This document shows, piece by piece, positions 8,354-17,388 of a stretch of DNA of 64,000 bases (position 1 is the stretch's first letter; every line of letters begins with the position of its first letter). A program made the translations under genes and the position numbers. The notes beneath the pieces are model-generated. The model did not search any database. It was given only the letters and a program-made list of their open reading frames with translations, and was not told the DNA's origin. The stretch is taken from assembly GCA_903873585.1 (NCBI GenBank), contig CAIQOV010000037.1, forward strand, positions 1-64,000. Reading direction: 5' to 3'. The stretch is from an uncultured Rhodobacterales bacterium. Its GTDB lineage: Bacteria; Pseudomonadota; Alphaproteobacteria; Rhodobacterales; Rhodobacteraceae.

Positions 8354-8902
8354 ATGTTTAAACTTGCAATCGCCTTTGTGGCATTGATTTTGGCCTGTTC
8401 GCAAGCCTCAGCCCATGCGGGCAAGCTCAATGCCAATGGGTGCCATCACAACCGCAAGACCGGTGAATTTCACTGCCACAACCCCGTCGATGCGGCTTAT
8501 GCAGGTGTCACTTCGGTGATTGATGGCGATACCGTTGATATACACGGCCAACGCTTCCGCCTTTTTGGCATCGACGCACCGGAATCAAAGCAGCTTTGCA
8601 CTGATGCGGTGGGTCAGCCCTATCGCTGCGGTCAGGTGGCGGCCAATGCGCTGAGCAATCTTATCGGTCGCCAGACTGTCACCTGTGCTAAGAAAGACAT
8701 CGACCGTTATAAGCGCATCGTGGCTGTTTGCAGCGTCAACGGGCAGGATGTGGGGGCCTATTTGGTGGGCAAGGGGCTGGCGGTGGCCTATGTTCATTAT
8801 TCCAGCGCCTATGTGCCCGCCGAAACTGCCGCTAAATCGGCACGCCTTGGCCTATGGGCCGGAGCGTTTGATTTGCCTTGGGATTGGCGCAAGGCGCATT
8901 AA
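8354..8902 (+). CDS. Secreted thermonuclease-family (SNase) nuclease
   Basis: 182 aa. Signal peptide 1-20 (ASA before HAGK). Next comes a cysteine/histidine-rich segment, HAGKLNANGCHHNRKTGEFHCH, common in front of bacterial SNase domains and possibly metal-binding. The SNase domain spans about 50-172: VIDGDTVDIHGQRFRLFGIDAPE supplies Arg69, Asp74 and Glu77, equivalent to Arg35, Asp40 and Glu43 of staphylococcal nuclease, and Arg121 in RYKRIVA corresponds to Arg87. It should be a calcium-dependent periplasmic or extracellular nuclease. The gene stands alone and ends before a strong bidirectional terminator. Confidence 0.87.
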   Translation: MFKLAIAFVALILACSQASAHAGKLNANGCHHNRKTGEFHCHNPVDAAYAGVTSVIDGDTVDIHGQRFRLFGIDAPESKQLCTDAVGQPYRCGQVAANALSNLIGRQTVTCAKKDIDRYKRIVAVCSVNGQDVGAYLVGKGLAVAYVHYSSAYVPAETAAKSARLGLWAGAFDLPWDWRKAH

Positions 8903-8945
8903 GCCCACTTTTGACGCAGGCTTGCCGATCGGGTGCTGGCAACAC

Positions 8946-8976
8946 AAAAGCCGAGGGCTCGATGCCCTCGGCTTTT
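8946..8976. terminator. Bidirectional terminator between the SNase gene and efp
   Basis: Perfect 13-bp stem AAAAGCCGAGGGC / GCCCTCGGCTTTT with loop TCGAT. It carries an A-run on one side and a T-run on the other, so it can stop both the plus-strand nuclease transcript and the minus-strand efp transcript. Confidence 0.93.
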
Positions 8977-8995
8977 GTTCACGCATCAAACCAGA

Positions 8996-9562
8996 TCAGT
9001 CCTTGGCGCGTTCTTGATAGGTCAGGTCTTCGGTGTTGATCACAATCTTGGTGCCCGGCCCGATATGGGGCGGAACCAGAACACGCAACCCGTTGGTGCA
9101 GATCGCCGGCTTGAACGAGGACGAGGCGGTTTGCCCCTTGGTCACAGGCTCTGTCTCGGCAATCTCGACCACGGCTTTCAGCGGCAGGGTGATGGCGATG
9201 GCCACGCCGTCAAAGGTCTGGACATAGGCTTTCACGCCCTCACCCAAAAACACCTTGCTGTCGCCCACAACGTCTTCCGACACAGTGATCTGATCATAGC
9301 TGAGCGGTTCCATAAAATGGAACCCTTCGCCGTCTTCATACAAGAAGTCGTATTCGCGTTCGTCGACCGTGGCCTTTTCGACCATCTCGGTCGTGCGCCA
9401 GCGTTCAGCCACCTTCACCCCGTCCGAAATGCGGCGCATATCGACCGAAGTGGTCGGCGTGCCCTTGCCGGGGTGGAAGTTTTCCGATTTCAGGACGACA
9501 TACAATTTGCCTTCCAGTTCGACGATGTTGCCCTTGCGGAGCGAGGATGCGATGACCTTCAC
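8996..9562 (-). CDS. efp: Elongation factor P
   Basis: 188 aa, normal length for EF-P. It relieves ribosome stalling on polyproline stretches. The N-terminal KOW-like domain carries the tip loop FHPGKGTP; Lys33 is the residue that is beta-lysylated by EpmA, whose gene lies head to head at 9662. The two OB-type domains follow, ending with [21 protein letters not shown]. The intergenic space of 99 bases between the two start codons must contain both promoters. EpmB, the aminomutase that supplies beta-lysine, is not in this window. Confidence 0.96.
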   Translation of the reverse strand: MKVIASSLRKGNIVELEGKLYVVLKSENFHPGKGTPTTSVDMRRISDGVKVAERWRTTEMVEKATVDEREYDFLYEDGEGFHFMEPLSYDQITVSEDVVGDSKVFLGEGVKAYVQTFDGVAIAITLPLKAVVEIAETEPVTKGQTASSSFKPAICTNGLRVLVPPHIGPGTKIVINTEDLTYQERAKD

Positions 9563-9661
9563 GAGACGGATTCCTTGTTTCCCTGGGCCCCGGTCGCTAA
9601 GGAAGGGCCGTATCGGCGCAGCCTTTACCTGTATTTTTCACAAATCGCCAGAGGAAGCTTC

Positions 9662-10699
9662 ATGACCCTATCACCGTGGTGGTCGCAAAAGCGCCACGCC
9701 GACCGCAGACCCGCCCTTTTGGCCCGTGCGCGGCTGCAATCTGGCCTGCGCCAATGGTTTGATGCGCGAGGTTTTCTTGAGGTGGATCCGACAGCCTTAC
9801 AGGTCAGCCCCGGAAACGAGGCGCATTTGCACGGCTTTGCCACCCAAGCCATCGGCAACGACGGGGTGTTGCGCGCGATGTATCTGCACACTTCGCCCGA
9901 GTTTGCGATGAAAAAGCTGTTGGCGGCGGGGGAAGAACGCATCTTTGCCCTGACCCACGTTTGGCGCAACCGCGAACGCGGCCCTTTGCATTCGCCCGAA
10001 TTCACCATGCTGGAATGGTACCGCGTGGCGGAAGATTACGCCCAACTGATGCAAGACTGCACCGATCTGATGCAACTGGCCTGCACCGTGGCGGGCAGCC
10101 AAACCCTGCGCTACCGCGACTTAACCTGTGATCCTTTCGCCACCCCCGAACGTTTGGGCGTGGTTGAGGCTGTTGAACGCTATGCGGGCATCGACCTATT
10201 CGCCTCAATCCACGCCGATGGCACCACCGACCCTGCGCCACTGGCGCGCCAGATGCAGGCCATTGGCCTGCGTGTGGCCGAAGATGACACATGGTCAGAC
10301 CTGCTGTCGCGCGTGCTGGTTGCCAAGGTGGAACCGCACTTGGGCCAAGGTCGCCCGACGATCCTTGACCGCTATCCTGCCGCCGAAGCCGCCCTTGCAC
10401 GCCGAATGCCCGGCGATGCGCGCTTGGCCGAACGGTTTGAGCTGTATGCCTGCGGGGTCGAACTGGCCAACGGCTTTGGCGAACTGACCAACGCCGCCGA
10501 ACAACGCCTGCGCTTTGACGCCGAGATGGACGAAAAGCACCGCGTTTACGGCGAACGTTACCCGCTCGACGAAGATTTGCTTTCAGCCTTGCCCTTTATG
10601 CCCGCCGCCTCTGGCATCGCGATGGGGTTTGACCGCTTGGTGATGCTGGCGACGGGTGTGCCCAAAATCGACGATGTTATTTGGGCTCCGGTCGCTTGA
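9662..10699 (+). CDS. epmA: EF-P lysine ligase EpmA (LysRS paralogue)
   Basis: 345 aa from the ATG at 9662, preceded by AGAGGA. It is a class II lysyl-tRNA synthetase core without the anticodon-binding domain. Motif 2 is seen as RNRERGPLHSPEFTMLEWYR and motif 3 as GIAMGFDRLVML at the C-terminus; EFAMKKLL also matches the family. EpmA activates beta-lysine and attaches it to EF-P Lys33. The same frame is open back to 8933, but that part is antisense to efp and is not coding. Confidence 0.93.
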   Translation: MTLSPWWSQKRHADRRPALLARARLQSGLRQWFDARGFLEVDPTALQVSPGNEAHLHGFATQAIGNDGVLRAMYLHTSPEFAMKKLLAAGEERIFALTHVWRNRERGPLHSPEFTMLEWYRVAEDYAQLMQDCTDLMQLACTVAGSQTLRYRDLTCDPFATPERLGVVEAVERYAGIDLFASIHADGTTDPAPLARQMQAIGLRVAEDDTWSDLLSRVLVAKVEPHLGQGRPTILDRYPAAEAALARRMPGDARLAERFELYACGVELANGFGELTNAAEQRLRFDAEMDEKHRVYGERYPLDEDLLSALPFMPAASGIAMGFDRLVMLATGVPKIDDVIWAPVA

Positions 10700-10802
10700 A
10701 ACATCTTTTTGCACAGTTTGCGCTTGCCTCGCCTTGGGCGAAGCCTAGGATTTGACGTTTAAGGCAGCGTTCGATTGCCTAACCACATTCGGGGAGCACG
10801 AC

Positions 10803-12419
10803 ATGAAAAAACATCTGCTGTTATCCACCCTTCTGGTCGCGGTTGCGCTGCCCGTCTGGGCTGACACCAACCCGCGCACCGGCGAAGAACTGGCCGATAA
10901 CCAAGCCTATACCTACCGCATGCTTGATTCCGTCAAGTCACTGGACCCGCAACTGATTTCGTCGGTCGAAGATTCCGATGTGGCGCGTGGCCTGTTTGAA
11001 GGGTTGTTCAACGAAGACGGCGATGGCAACTTGGTTCCGGCGGGGGCCGTCTCGTTCACCGTGTCGGATGACAAGCTGACCTACACCTTCAAACTGCGCC
11101 CCGAATCGAAATGGTCTGACGGCACGCCCGTGACGGCGGCGGACTATGTTTATGGCTGGCAGCGTTTGGTCGATCCGGCGCTGGCGTCGGAATACGCCTA
11201 TTATCTGGAACTGGCGCAGGTGAAAAACGCCGCCGCGATCACCGCAGGCACAACCCCTGCCAGTGAACTGGGTGTGAAGGCGGTGGATGATCTGACCCTT
11301 GAAGTCACCCTAGACAACCCGATCCCCTATTTCACCAAGATGTTGACCAACACCTCTACCTTCCCAGCGCCGAAAGCTGCGATTGAAAAGTTTGGCGCCG
11401 ATTGGACCAAGCCGGAAAACATCGTCACCAACGGCGCTTATCTGCTGAAAGACTTTGTCGATGGCGAAAAATACGTCGAAGAAAAGAACCCCGCGTATTG
11501 GGATGCCGCCAACGTCATCATGTCGCCCGTCACAGCCCTTGTGATCAACGACGAAGACGCAGCCCTAACCCGCTATCAAGCCGGAGAATTGGACCGCACC
11601 GAAGTGCCCGCGGGCCAATATCCGCGTTTGAAAGAAGAATTCCCTGCCGAAGCGCATTCCACGCCCTATGCCTGCGCTTATGATTACATCATCAATTTGG
11701 CCGATGGCAAAGGCAACGAGGCGCTGAAAGATGTGCGCGTGCGCATGGCCCTGTCTTACGCCGTTGACCGCGATGTGATCGTGAACAACATCCTGCAAGG
11801 CGGCCAAACGCCTGCCTATTCTTGGACCCCGCCTGCCATCAACGGCTATGTGATGCCCGACATCGACTATTCGCATTGGACGCAGGCAGAGCGTAACGAC
11901 AAAGCCAAGGCACTTTTGGCCGAAGCAGGCTTTGGCCCAGACCATCCGCTGCAACTGACGCTGAACTACAACACCTCGGACGCGCACAAGAAAATCGCCG
12001 TGGCCATTCAGCAAATGTGGAAGCAAACCTTGGGCGTGGAACTGACGCCGAACAACTACGAATGGAAGGTTCACACCGACAAGCTGATCGCGGGCGACTT
12101 TGACATGGCCCGCTATGCTTGGTGCGCCGACTATAACGAGGCGTCGACATTCCTTGATTTGTACGCCTCATATTCGACCAACAATGACGGCAAGTTCGCC
12201 AATGCTGACTATGACAAGTTGCTCAAAGACGCCAAAACCATGGCTGACCCGTCGGCCAACTACACGGCGGCAGAGCAGATCTTGGCAGCGGATATGCCTG
12301 TCATTCCGATCTATCACTATGCCAAGGTTGATATGGTCAAGCCCGACCTAAAGGGCCTGCCGCAGCATGATGTGATGCAGTTCTGGTACGCCAAAGACTT
12401 GTACCGCGTCAAACAATGA
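10803..12419 (+). CDS. oppA: Peptide ABC transporter solute-binding protein
   Basis: 538 aa with a signal peptide cleaved after ALPVWA (residue 20). The ATG follows GGGGAG; an earlier in-frame start at 10752 is rejected because it breaks the signal peptide. It belongs to the family 5 extracellular binding proteins: LDPQLISSVEDSDVARGLFEGL near the N-terminus, KWSDGTPVTAADYVYGWQRL, and VRMALSYAVDRDVIV. It binds oligopeptides in the periplasm and passes them to OppBC. The order oppA-B-C-D-F is complete here. Confidence 0.92.
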   Translation: MKKHLLLSTLLVAVALPVWADTNPRTGEELADNQAYTYRMLDSVKSLDPQLISSVEDSDVARGLFEGLFNEDGDGNLVPAGAVSFTVSDDKLTYTFKLRPESKWSDGTPVTAADYVYGWQRLVDPALASEYAYYLELAQVKNAAAITAGTTPASELGVKAVDDLTLEVTLDNPIPYFTKMLTNTSTFPAPKAAIEKFGADWTKPENIVTNGAYLLKDFVDGEKYVEEKNPAYWDAANVIMSPVTALVINDEDAALTRYQAGELDRTEVPAGQYPRLKEEFPAEAHSTPYACAYDYIINLADGKGNEALKDVRVRMALSYAVDRDVIVNNILQGGQTPAYSWTPPAINGYVMPDIDYSHWTQAERNDKAKALLAEAGFGPDHPLQLTLNYNTSDAHKKIAVAIQQMWKQTLGVELTPNNYEWKVHTDKLIAGDFDMARYAWCADYNEASTFLDLYASYSTNNDGKFANADYDKLLKDAKTMADPSANYTAAEQILAADMPVIPIYHYAKVDMVKPDLKGLPQHDVMQFWYAKDLYRVKQ

Positions 12420-12432
12420 CCTCTGTCAGGGC

Positions 12433-12456
12433 AGGGGGCCGCGCGTGCGGCCCTCT
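12433..12456 (+). terminator. Stem-loop between oppA and oppB
   Basis: GGGCCGC (12436-12442), loop GCGT, GCGGCCC (12447-12453), extended by AG/CT pairs. No T-run follows. Hairpins here commonly stabilise the oppA part of the message and reduce read-through, giving more binding protein than permease; that role is inferred from position. Confidence 0.65.
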
Positions 12457-12469
12457 GATCGGGTGACCT

Positions 12470-13393
12470 ATGCTGGTCTTTATCCTTAAGCGGCTTGCCG
12501 TGGCGGTTCCAACGCTTTTGGCGTTGATCGTGATTTCATTCTTGATGATGCACGCCGCCCCCGGCGGGCCGTTCACCCAAGAAAAGCAACTGCAAGCGGC
12601 TGTTTTAGCGAATTTGAACGCCAAATACGGGCTGGATCAGCCGATCTGGGTGCAAATGGCGCGTTATGTCTGGGGGATTGTGGCCCATTTCGACTTTGGC
12701 CCGTCTTTTGTGTACAAAGATCGCACCGTCAACGAAATCATCGCCCAAGGCTTTCCTGTGACCCTGTCTTACGGGGCGATTGCCTTTGTGCTGGCGGTGG
12801 GTGTGGGGCTGGTTTTGGGGGTTTTTGCGGCGGTGTTCCAGAACTCGTGGCTGGATCATCTGGCGGTGGGGGTTTCGATCGGGGCGCAGGTTTTGCCCAA
12901 CTTCGTGATGGCTCCGATACTGGTGTTGATCTTCACCCTCTGGCTGGGCTGGCTGCCCGGCGGCGGGTGGGAGGGGGGCGATTGGAAGCATCAGGTGATG
13001 CCGGTGATCGCCATGGCCACGGCCTACATGGCCTCGATTGCGCGGATCGTGCGCTCTTCCATGCTAGAGGTGCTGACGCTGAACCACATCCGCACCGCGC
13101 GGGCCAAGGGCCTGCCGACCCATAAGGTGATTTTGCGCCACGCTTTAAAGCCTGCGCTTATTCCGGTGCTTAGCTATCTTGGCCCCACCTTTGTGTCGAT
13201 GATCACCGGGTCTGTGGTGATTGACATGTTCTTTTCCACCGCAGGGATCGGCAAGTTCTTTGTCGATGCGGCGTTGAACCGCGATTACGCCTTGATGATG
13301 GGGGTGACGCTGTTGGTGGGCGTGCTGACCATTGTCTTTAACCTGCTGGTTGACGTGCTTTACGCATGGATCGACCCCAAGATCCGGCTGTAA
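12470..13393 (+). CDS. oppB: Peptide ABC transporter permease OppB
   Basis: 307 aa inner-membrane permease. The N-terminus MLVFILKRLAVAVPTLLALIVISF is the standard first helix of OppB/DppB subunits, and AAPGGPF follows it. The EAA-type loop lies in ARAKGLPTHKVILRHALKPALIPV near residue 205. Ends with YAWIDPKIRL, the usual OppB terminus. Two bases separate it from oppC. Confidence 0.94.
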   Translation: MLVFILKRLAVAVPTLLALIVISFLMMHAAPGGPFTQEKQLQAAVLANLNAKYGLDQPIWVQMARYVWGIVAHFDFGPSFVYKDRTVNEIIAQGFPVTLSYGAIAFVLAVGVGLVLGVFAAVFQNSWLDHLAVGVSIGAQVLPNFVMAPILVLIFTLWLGWLPGGGWEGGDWKHQVMPVIAMATAYMASIARIVRSSMLEVLTLNHIRTARAKGLPTHKVILRHALKPALIPVLSYLGPTFVSMITGSVVIDMFFSTAGIGKFFVDAALNRDYALMMGVTLLVGVLTIVFNLLVDVLYAWIDPKIRL

Positions 13394-13395
13394 CC

Positions 13396-14325
13396 ATGGC
13401 ACTTTCCGCAATTGATATGAATGCCTTGGCCCAACGCTTGGCGCGGCTGGACGAGGTGAAGGGCCGCTCGCTTTGGGCTGATGCGCGGTTGCGCTTTGGG
13501 CGCAACAAGGCGGCGATGGCGGGGGTGGGTTTGCTGGTGCTGTGCTTGGCCTTTGCCGCCTTCGGCCAAGCCATTTCGCCCTATAGCTACGATTACATTG
13601 ACTTCACCATCATGGGCCACGCCGCCGAGATGGGGGCGCCCGATTGGGCCAAGGGCTATTACTTCGGCGTCGATGATCAGGGCCGCGATCTGTTTGCGCG
13701 TGCAGCGATGGGCACGCGAATCTCGCTGTATGTCGGCGTGGTTGGTACGGCAATTTCGGTGCTGGTGGGCACGCTTTACGGCGCGGTGGCGGGCTATGTG
13801 GGCGGGTGGATCGACGGGCTTATGATGCGCTTGGTCGATGTGCTTTTGGCCATTCCCTTCATGTTCGTGCTGATCTTGCTGTTGGTGATGTTTGGCAAAT
13901 CGCTGGGCGTTTTGCTGATAGGGATCGGCTTTTTGTCTTGGCCCTCGATGGCGCGAATCGTGCGGGGCCAGACCCTAACCCTGAAATCGCGCGAGTATAT
14001 AGAGGCGGCACAGGCCACCGGCGTGCCCGCCTTTCGCATCATTCTACGCCATATCGTGCCCAACCTTTTGGGCATCGTGATCGTCTATGCCACGCTGCTG
14101 GTGCCCGACATCATCCTGACCGAAAGCTTCATCTCTTTTCTGGGGCTTGGGGTGCAAGAACCCCAAACCTCGTTGGGGGCGCTGATCTCGGAAGGGGCCA
14201 AGACGATGCGCTATGGCACGCTGTGGCAGTTGGGCTTTCCGATGTTGTTTTTCATCATGACCATGTTCGCCTTTTACTTCATCGGTGACGGGTTGCGCGA
14301 TGCGCTTGACCCGAAGGATCGCTGA
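13396..14325 (+). CDS. oppC: Peptide ABC transporter permease OppC
   Basis: 309 aa from the ATG at 13396, two bases after the oppB stop; an earlier in-frame start at 13366 would overlap oppB. It has an N-terminal cytoplasmic stretch (SLWADARLRFGRNKAAMAG), a first helix, a periplasmic segment with FGVDDQGRDLFARAAMGTRISL that is diagnostic of OppC/DppC, and the EAA loop EAAQATGVPAFRIILRHIVPN. Pairs with OppB as the channel. Its stop codon is directly followed by the oppD start. Confidence 0.94.
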   Translation: MALSAIDMNALAQRLARLDEVKGRSLWADARLRFGRNKAAMAGVGLLVLCLAFAAFGQAISPYSYDYIDFTIMGHAAEMGAPDWAKGYYFGVDDQGRDLFARAAMGTRISLYVGVVGTAISVLVGTLYGAVAGYVGGWIDGLMMRLVDVLLAIPFMFVLILLLVMFGKSLGVLLIGIGFLSWPSMARIVRGQTLTLKSREYIEAAQATGVPAFRIILRHIVPNLLGIVIVYATLLVPDIILTESFISFLGLGVQEPQTSLGALISEGAKTMRYGTLWQLGFPMLFFIMTMFAFYFIGDGLRDALDPKDR

Positions 14326-15294
14326 ATGGCCCTGCTGAATGTTTCTAATCTGGGCGTCAGTTTCTCTACGCCGGATGGCACGGTGAATGCCGTGAACGGG
14401 GTTAGCTTTGCGCTGGAAAAGGGCCAAACGCTGGGCATTGTCGGCGAAAGCGGGTCGGGCAAAAGCCAGTTGGCCTTTGCCCTGATGGGGCTTTTGGCGC
14501 GCAACGGCACGGCACGGGGATCGGCTTTGTTCAACGGCACAGAGTTGATCGGTGCGCCGCTGAAAACGCTGAACGCCCTGCGCGCCAACCACATCGCCAT
14601 GATATTTCAAGACCCGATGACGGCGCTAAACCCCTATATGCGCGTCTCTGACCAGATGGCCGAAGGTTTGGTGCATCATAAAGGCATGACCAAAGCCGCA
14701 GCCTTGGCGGAATGCGTTCGAATGCTGGATGCGGTGAAAATCCCTGACGCGCGCTCACGCATTCATCTGTTCCCGCACGAGTTTTCGGGCGGTATGCGCC
14801 AGCGTGTCATGATCGCGATGAGCCTTTTGTGCCAGCCTGACCTGCTGATCGCCGATGAACCCACCACGGCGCTGGATGTCACTGTGCAGGCGCAAATCAT
14901 GGCGCTGCTGCGCGATTTGCAGCGCGATTTCGGCATGGCGACGATCTTGATCACCCATGATCTGGGCGTGATCGCGGGCTTTTGCCGCGAGGTGATTGTG
15001 ATGTACGCCGGCCAAGTGATGGAGACAGCGCCCGTCGATCCGTTCTTCGAAAGCCCCAGCCACCCCTATGCGCGCGGCCTGTTGCGCGCGCTGCCACGGG
15101 TTGACCAAGACAATGATGCGCTGTTGGCCATCCCCGGCACGCCGCCCAACATGACCCGCGCCCCAAAGGGCTGCCCCTTTGCGCCGCGCTGCCCTGATGT
15201 GTTGGACCTGTGCCGCGATACGCTTGCACCGCTGTCACCCTTTGCCCCCAACCGCCAACGCGCCTGCAACCGGCCAGAAGGCGAGCTGTCATGA
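14326..15294 (+). CDS. oppD: Peptide ABC transporter ATPase OppD
   Basis: 322 aa. Walker A GESGSGKS at 40-47, signature FSGGMRQRV, Walker [11 protein letters not shown] and the switch histidine in ITHDLGVI are intact. The C-terminal tail has the GTPPNM and CPFAPRCP cysteine-containing motif found in OppD/DppD ATPases. Starts without a gap after oppC and overlaps oppF by four bases (ATGA). Confidence 0.94.
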   Translation: MALLNVSNLGVSFSTPDGTVNAVNGVSFALEKGQTLGIVGESGSGKSQLAFALMGLLARNGTARGSALFNGTELIGAPLKTLNALRANHIAMIFQDPMTALNPYMRVSDQMAEGLVHHKGMTKAAALAECVRMLDAVKIPDARSRIHLFPHEFSGGMRQRVMIAMSLLCQPDLLIADEPTTALDVTVQAQIMALLRDLQRDFGMATILITHDLGVIAGFCREVIVMYAGQVMETAPVDPFFESPSHPYARGLLRALPRVDQDNDALLAIPGTPPNMTRAPKGCPFAPRCPDVLDLCRDTLAPLSPFAPNRQRACNRPEGELS

Positions 15295-16283
15295 CCCCCC
15301 TGATCGAGGCGCGCAACCTGTCGGTGACCTTTGCCATACGGCGTGAAGGGCAGATGCCTTGGGCGGCGCCAAAGCAGTTGCAAGCGGTGAAAGATGTCAG
15401 TTTCACGCTGAACGCGGGCGAAACCTTGGGCATTGTGGGCGAAAGCGGGTCGGGCAAATCGACGCTGGCGCGCGCCTTGATCAGAATGCTGCCCGCCACG
15501 GGGAAGGTTTTGTTTGCAGGCACCGATCTGCTGACCCTGCCGCCCGCCCAAATGCTGGCGCGGCGCGCTGACATTCAGATGGTGTTCCAAGACCCCTTTG
15601 CCAGCCTTGATCCACGCATGACGGTGGGCCAGATCGTGGCCGAACCCCTGCGCACCCATTACCCCCACCTAAGCGCCGCCGAGGTTAAGGCCCGCGTGCA
15701 GGTGATGATGGACCGCGTGGGCCTGTTGCCCAACCAGATCAACCGCTATCCGCATGAATTTTCCGGCGGCCAATGCCAGCGCATCGGCATTGCGCGCGCG
15801 TTGATTGTGGAACCCAAGGTGCTGATTTGTGATGAACCTGTGTCGGCACTCGATGTGTCGATCCAAGCGCAGGTGATCAACCTTTTGGCCGACTTGCGGC
15901 GCGATTTCGGGCTGGCGATGATTTTCATCGCCCATGACCTGTCGGTGGTCAAACATATCTCTGACAGGGTGATGGTGATGTATCTGGGCAAGGTGATGGA
16001 GGATGCGCCCAAGGCCGACCTGTTCGCCGCCCCGCAGCATCCCTATACCCAAGCGCTGTTGTCTGCCGTGCCGATTCCGAACCCAGCCGCAGAGCGCGCC
16101 AAGAAGATGATCGCGCTAGAGGGAGAGTTGCCCTCGCCCATGGCCCCGCCGTCGGGCTGTGTTTTTCGCACGCGGTGCGCGCGCGCCCAACCCCTTTGTG
16201 CGCAACAGGTGCCAGCACTACTGGGCGGATCGCGGGCCGTGGCGTGCCATTTTCCCGGGCCAGACACGGCAGCACAAGGCTAA
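15291..16283 (+). CDS. oppF: Peptide ABC transporter ATPase OppF
   Basis: 330 aa. The start [12 protein letters not shown] at 15291 overlaps the oppD stop by four bases; the longer in-frame ORF from 15210 lies inside oppD. Walker [10 protein letters not shown], signature [12 protein letters not shown], Walker [12 protein letters not shown] and IAHDLSVV are present. The C-terminal [14 protein letters not shown] cysteine motif is typical. It completes the ABC motor with OppD. Confidence 0.94.
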   Translation: MTPLIEARNLSVTFAIRREGQMPWAAPKQLQAVKDVSFTLNAGETLGIVGESGSGKSTLARALIRMLPATGKVLFAGTDLLTLPPAQMLARRADIQMVFQDPFASLDPRMTVGQIVAEPLRTHYPHLSAAEVKARVQVMMDRVGLLPNQINRYPHEFSGGQCQRIGIARALIVEPKVLICDEPVSALDVSIQAQVINLLADLRRDFGLAMIFIAHDLSVVKHISDRVMVMYLGKVMEDAPKADLFAAPQHPYTQALLSAVPIPNPAAERAKKMIALEGELPSPMAPPSGCVFRTRCARAQPLCAQQVPALLGGSRAVACHFPGPDTAAQG

Positions 16284-16306
16284 GGGGCAGGGTTTCCCCC
16301 GCCCCC
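16284..16306. terminator. Hairpin between oppF and usp
   Basis: GGGGCAGGG, short loop, CCCCGCCCC directly after the oppF stop, lying between convergent oppF and usp. The stem has a one-base bulge and no strong T-run. Confidence 0.5.
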
Positions 16307-16316
16307 TGATTCATTC

Positions 16317-17183
16317 TTAATGCGCCATCAGCACGGGAATCTTCACCGCTTCCAGCACGGCGCGGGTTGTGCCGCCCAACACCGCTTCGCGCAGGCGGGA
16401 ATGGCCATAAGCCCCCATCACCATCATATCGCAGCCCTCGTCCAACGCGTGTCGCGCCAGAACGTCTGAAATCTTCGGCATCGTCTTCGCCAACACCGAC
16501 ACCTGCGCCTTCACGCCGTGGCGCACAAGGTATTGGCACAGCACCCCACCCGGATCAGACCGTTCTGGCCCGCGCGCGGGCGGGTCGATCACGGTGACAT
16601 CGACCAGATCGGCCATCTTCAGCAAAGGCAAGGCGCGGCGCACGGCGGCGAGTGCTTCACTGCTTTGGTTCCATGCCAGCAAAACGCGGCGCGGATGGGC
16701 CAAGGTGTTAAGGGCAAGCACCTTGCCGATTTCGGTTTCAGGAATGATCAGCACGGGCGCGCGGCCTTCAAACAGGGCGGCTTCAATCACCGCTTCGGCT
16801 TGGTAGTTTTGCGCGCCGGAATAGGGGCGGCATTGCACCACCAGATCGACAAAGCTGGCCGCATTGCCCACCACCGATGTCAGGCTGCCCATTTCGGCCA
16901 CGACGGTTTCAACACTTGACCGCAGGGCTGGGTCCATCTCGGCCAAGGCCGCATTGGCGGCATTCGCTGCGGCGCGCGCATCGCCTTCGGCGCGTTCCAG
17001 CGAGAACTCGCTTAAAACAGCGCCTGCGCCGATGTAGGCATAGCCGACTTGGGCCTGATCGACCCCTACGGCCAAAACGTCCAAGTGGGCGTCAAAGCCC
17101 AAAGCCATGCGGGCGGCTGCGGTAACTTGTGCTTCGGCCATAGCGGGGTTGGTGACAACGGTCAGGATGGATTTGTAGCTCAT
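16317..17183 (-). CDS. usp: Universal stress protein, tandem UspA domains
   Basis: 288 aa with two UspA folds, about 1-150 and 160-288. The second domain ends with GAYGHSRLREAVLGG, close to the ATP-binding pattern G-x2-G-x9-G; the first lacks it. The start has GGAGGCGAAC in front of the ATG. The gene faces ccoN across 205 bases holding two FNR-type boxes, the proximal one 57 to 70 bases from this start codon, so it is probably induced at low oxygen together with the cbb3 oxidase. This arrangement recurs in Rhodobacter relatives. Confidence 0.88.
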   Translation of the reverse strand: MSYKSILTVVTNPAMAEAQVTAAARMALGFDAHLDVLAVGVDQAQVGYAYIGAGAVLSEFSLERAEGDARAAANAANAALAEMDPALRSSVETVVAEMGSLTSVVGNAASFVDLVVQCRPYSGAQNYQAEAVIEAALFEGRAPVLIIPETEIGKVLALNTLAHPRRVLLAWNQSSEALAAVRRALPLLKMADLVDVTVIDPPARGPERSDPGGVLCQYLVRHGVKAQVSVLAKTMPKISDVLARHALDEGCDMMVMGAYGHSRLREAVLGGTTRAVLEAVKIPVLMAH

Positions 17184-17239
17184 GTTCGCCTCCGGGTTCC
17201 TCGATAGGGCCTTGATGCCACCCCTCAGGCGACCGCGCC

Positions 17240-17253
17240 TTGATGCGGATCAT
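17240..17253. promoter_or_regulatory. FNR-type (FnrL) box 1
   Basis: TTGATGCGGATCAT matches TTGAT-N4-ATCAA at nine of ten conserved positions. It lies between usp and ccoN, nearer to usp, and would suit FnrL control of usp or joint control of both. Confidence 0.7.
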
Positions 17254-17271
17254 GTTGGCCATCACGCACAA

Positions 17272-17285
17272 TTGACATGGATCAA
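17272..17285. promoter_or_regulatory. FNR-type (FnrL) box 2, upstream of ccoN
   Basis: TTGACATGGATCAA fits the FNR/FnrL palindrome TTGAY-N4-RTCAA exactly. It ends 103 bases before the ccoN start, a usual position for a class II FNR promoter with a leader. Oxygen-regulated expression of cbb3 oxidase from such boxes is established in Rhodobacter. Confidence 0.85.
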
Positions 17286-17388
17286 GGCATAGCTTCGCCG
17301 CACCTGCAAAATAGCCATCAGTCAGAACCCGTATCGCGGCGCATGAATCAGCGCGCGAAACAGGGTCAAAGGACGAAGGGAACAGGAA

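Noticed and set aside
8933-9661. Long in-frame N-terminal extension of epmA
   Set aside because: It is antisense to efp, which is a clear gene; EpmA family length and the AGAGGA site place the start at 9662.
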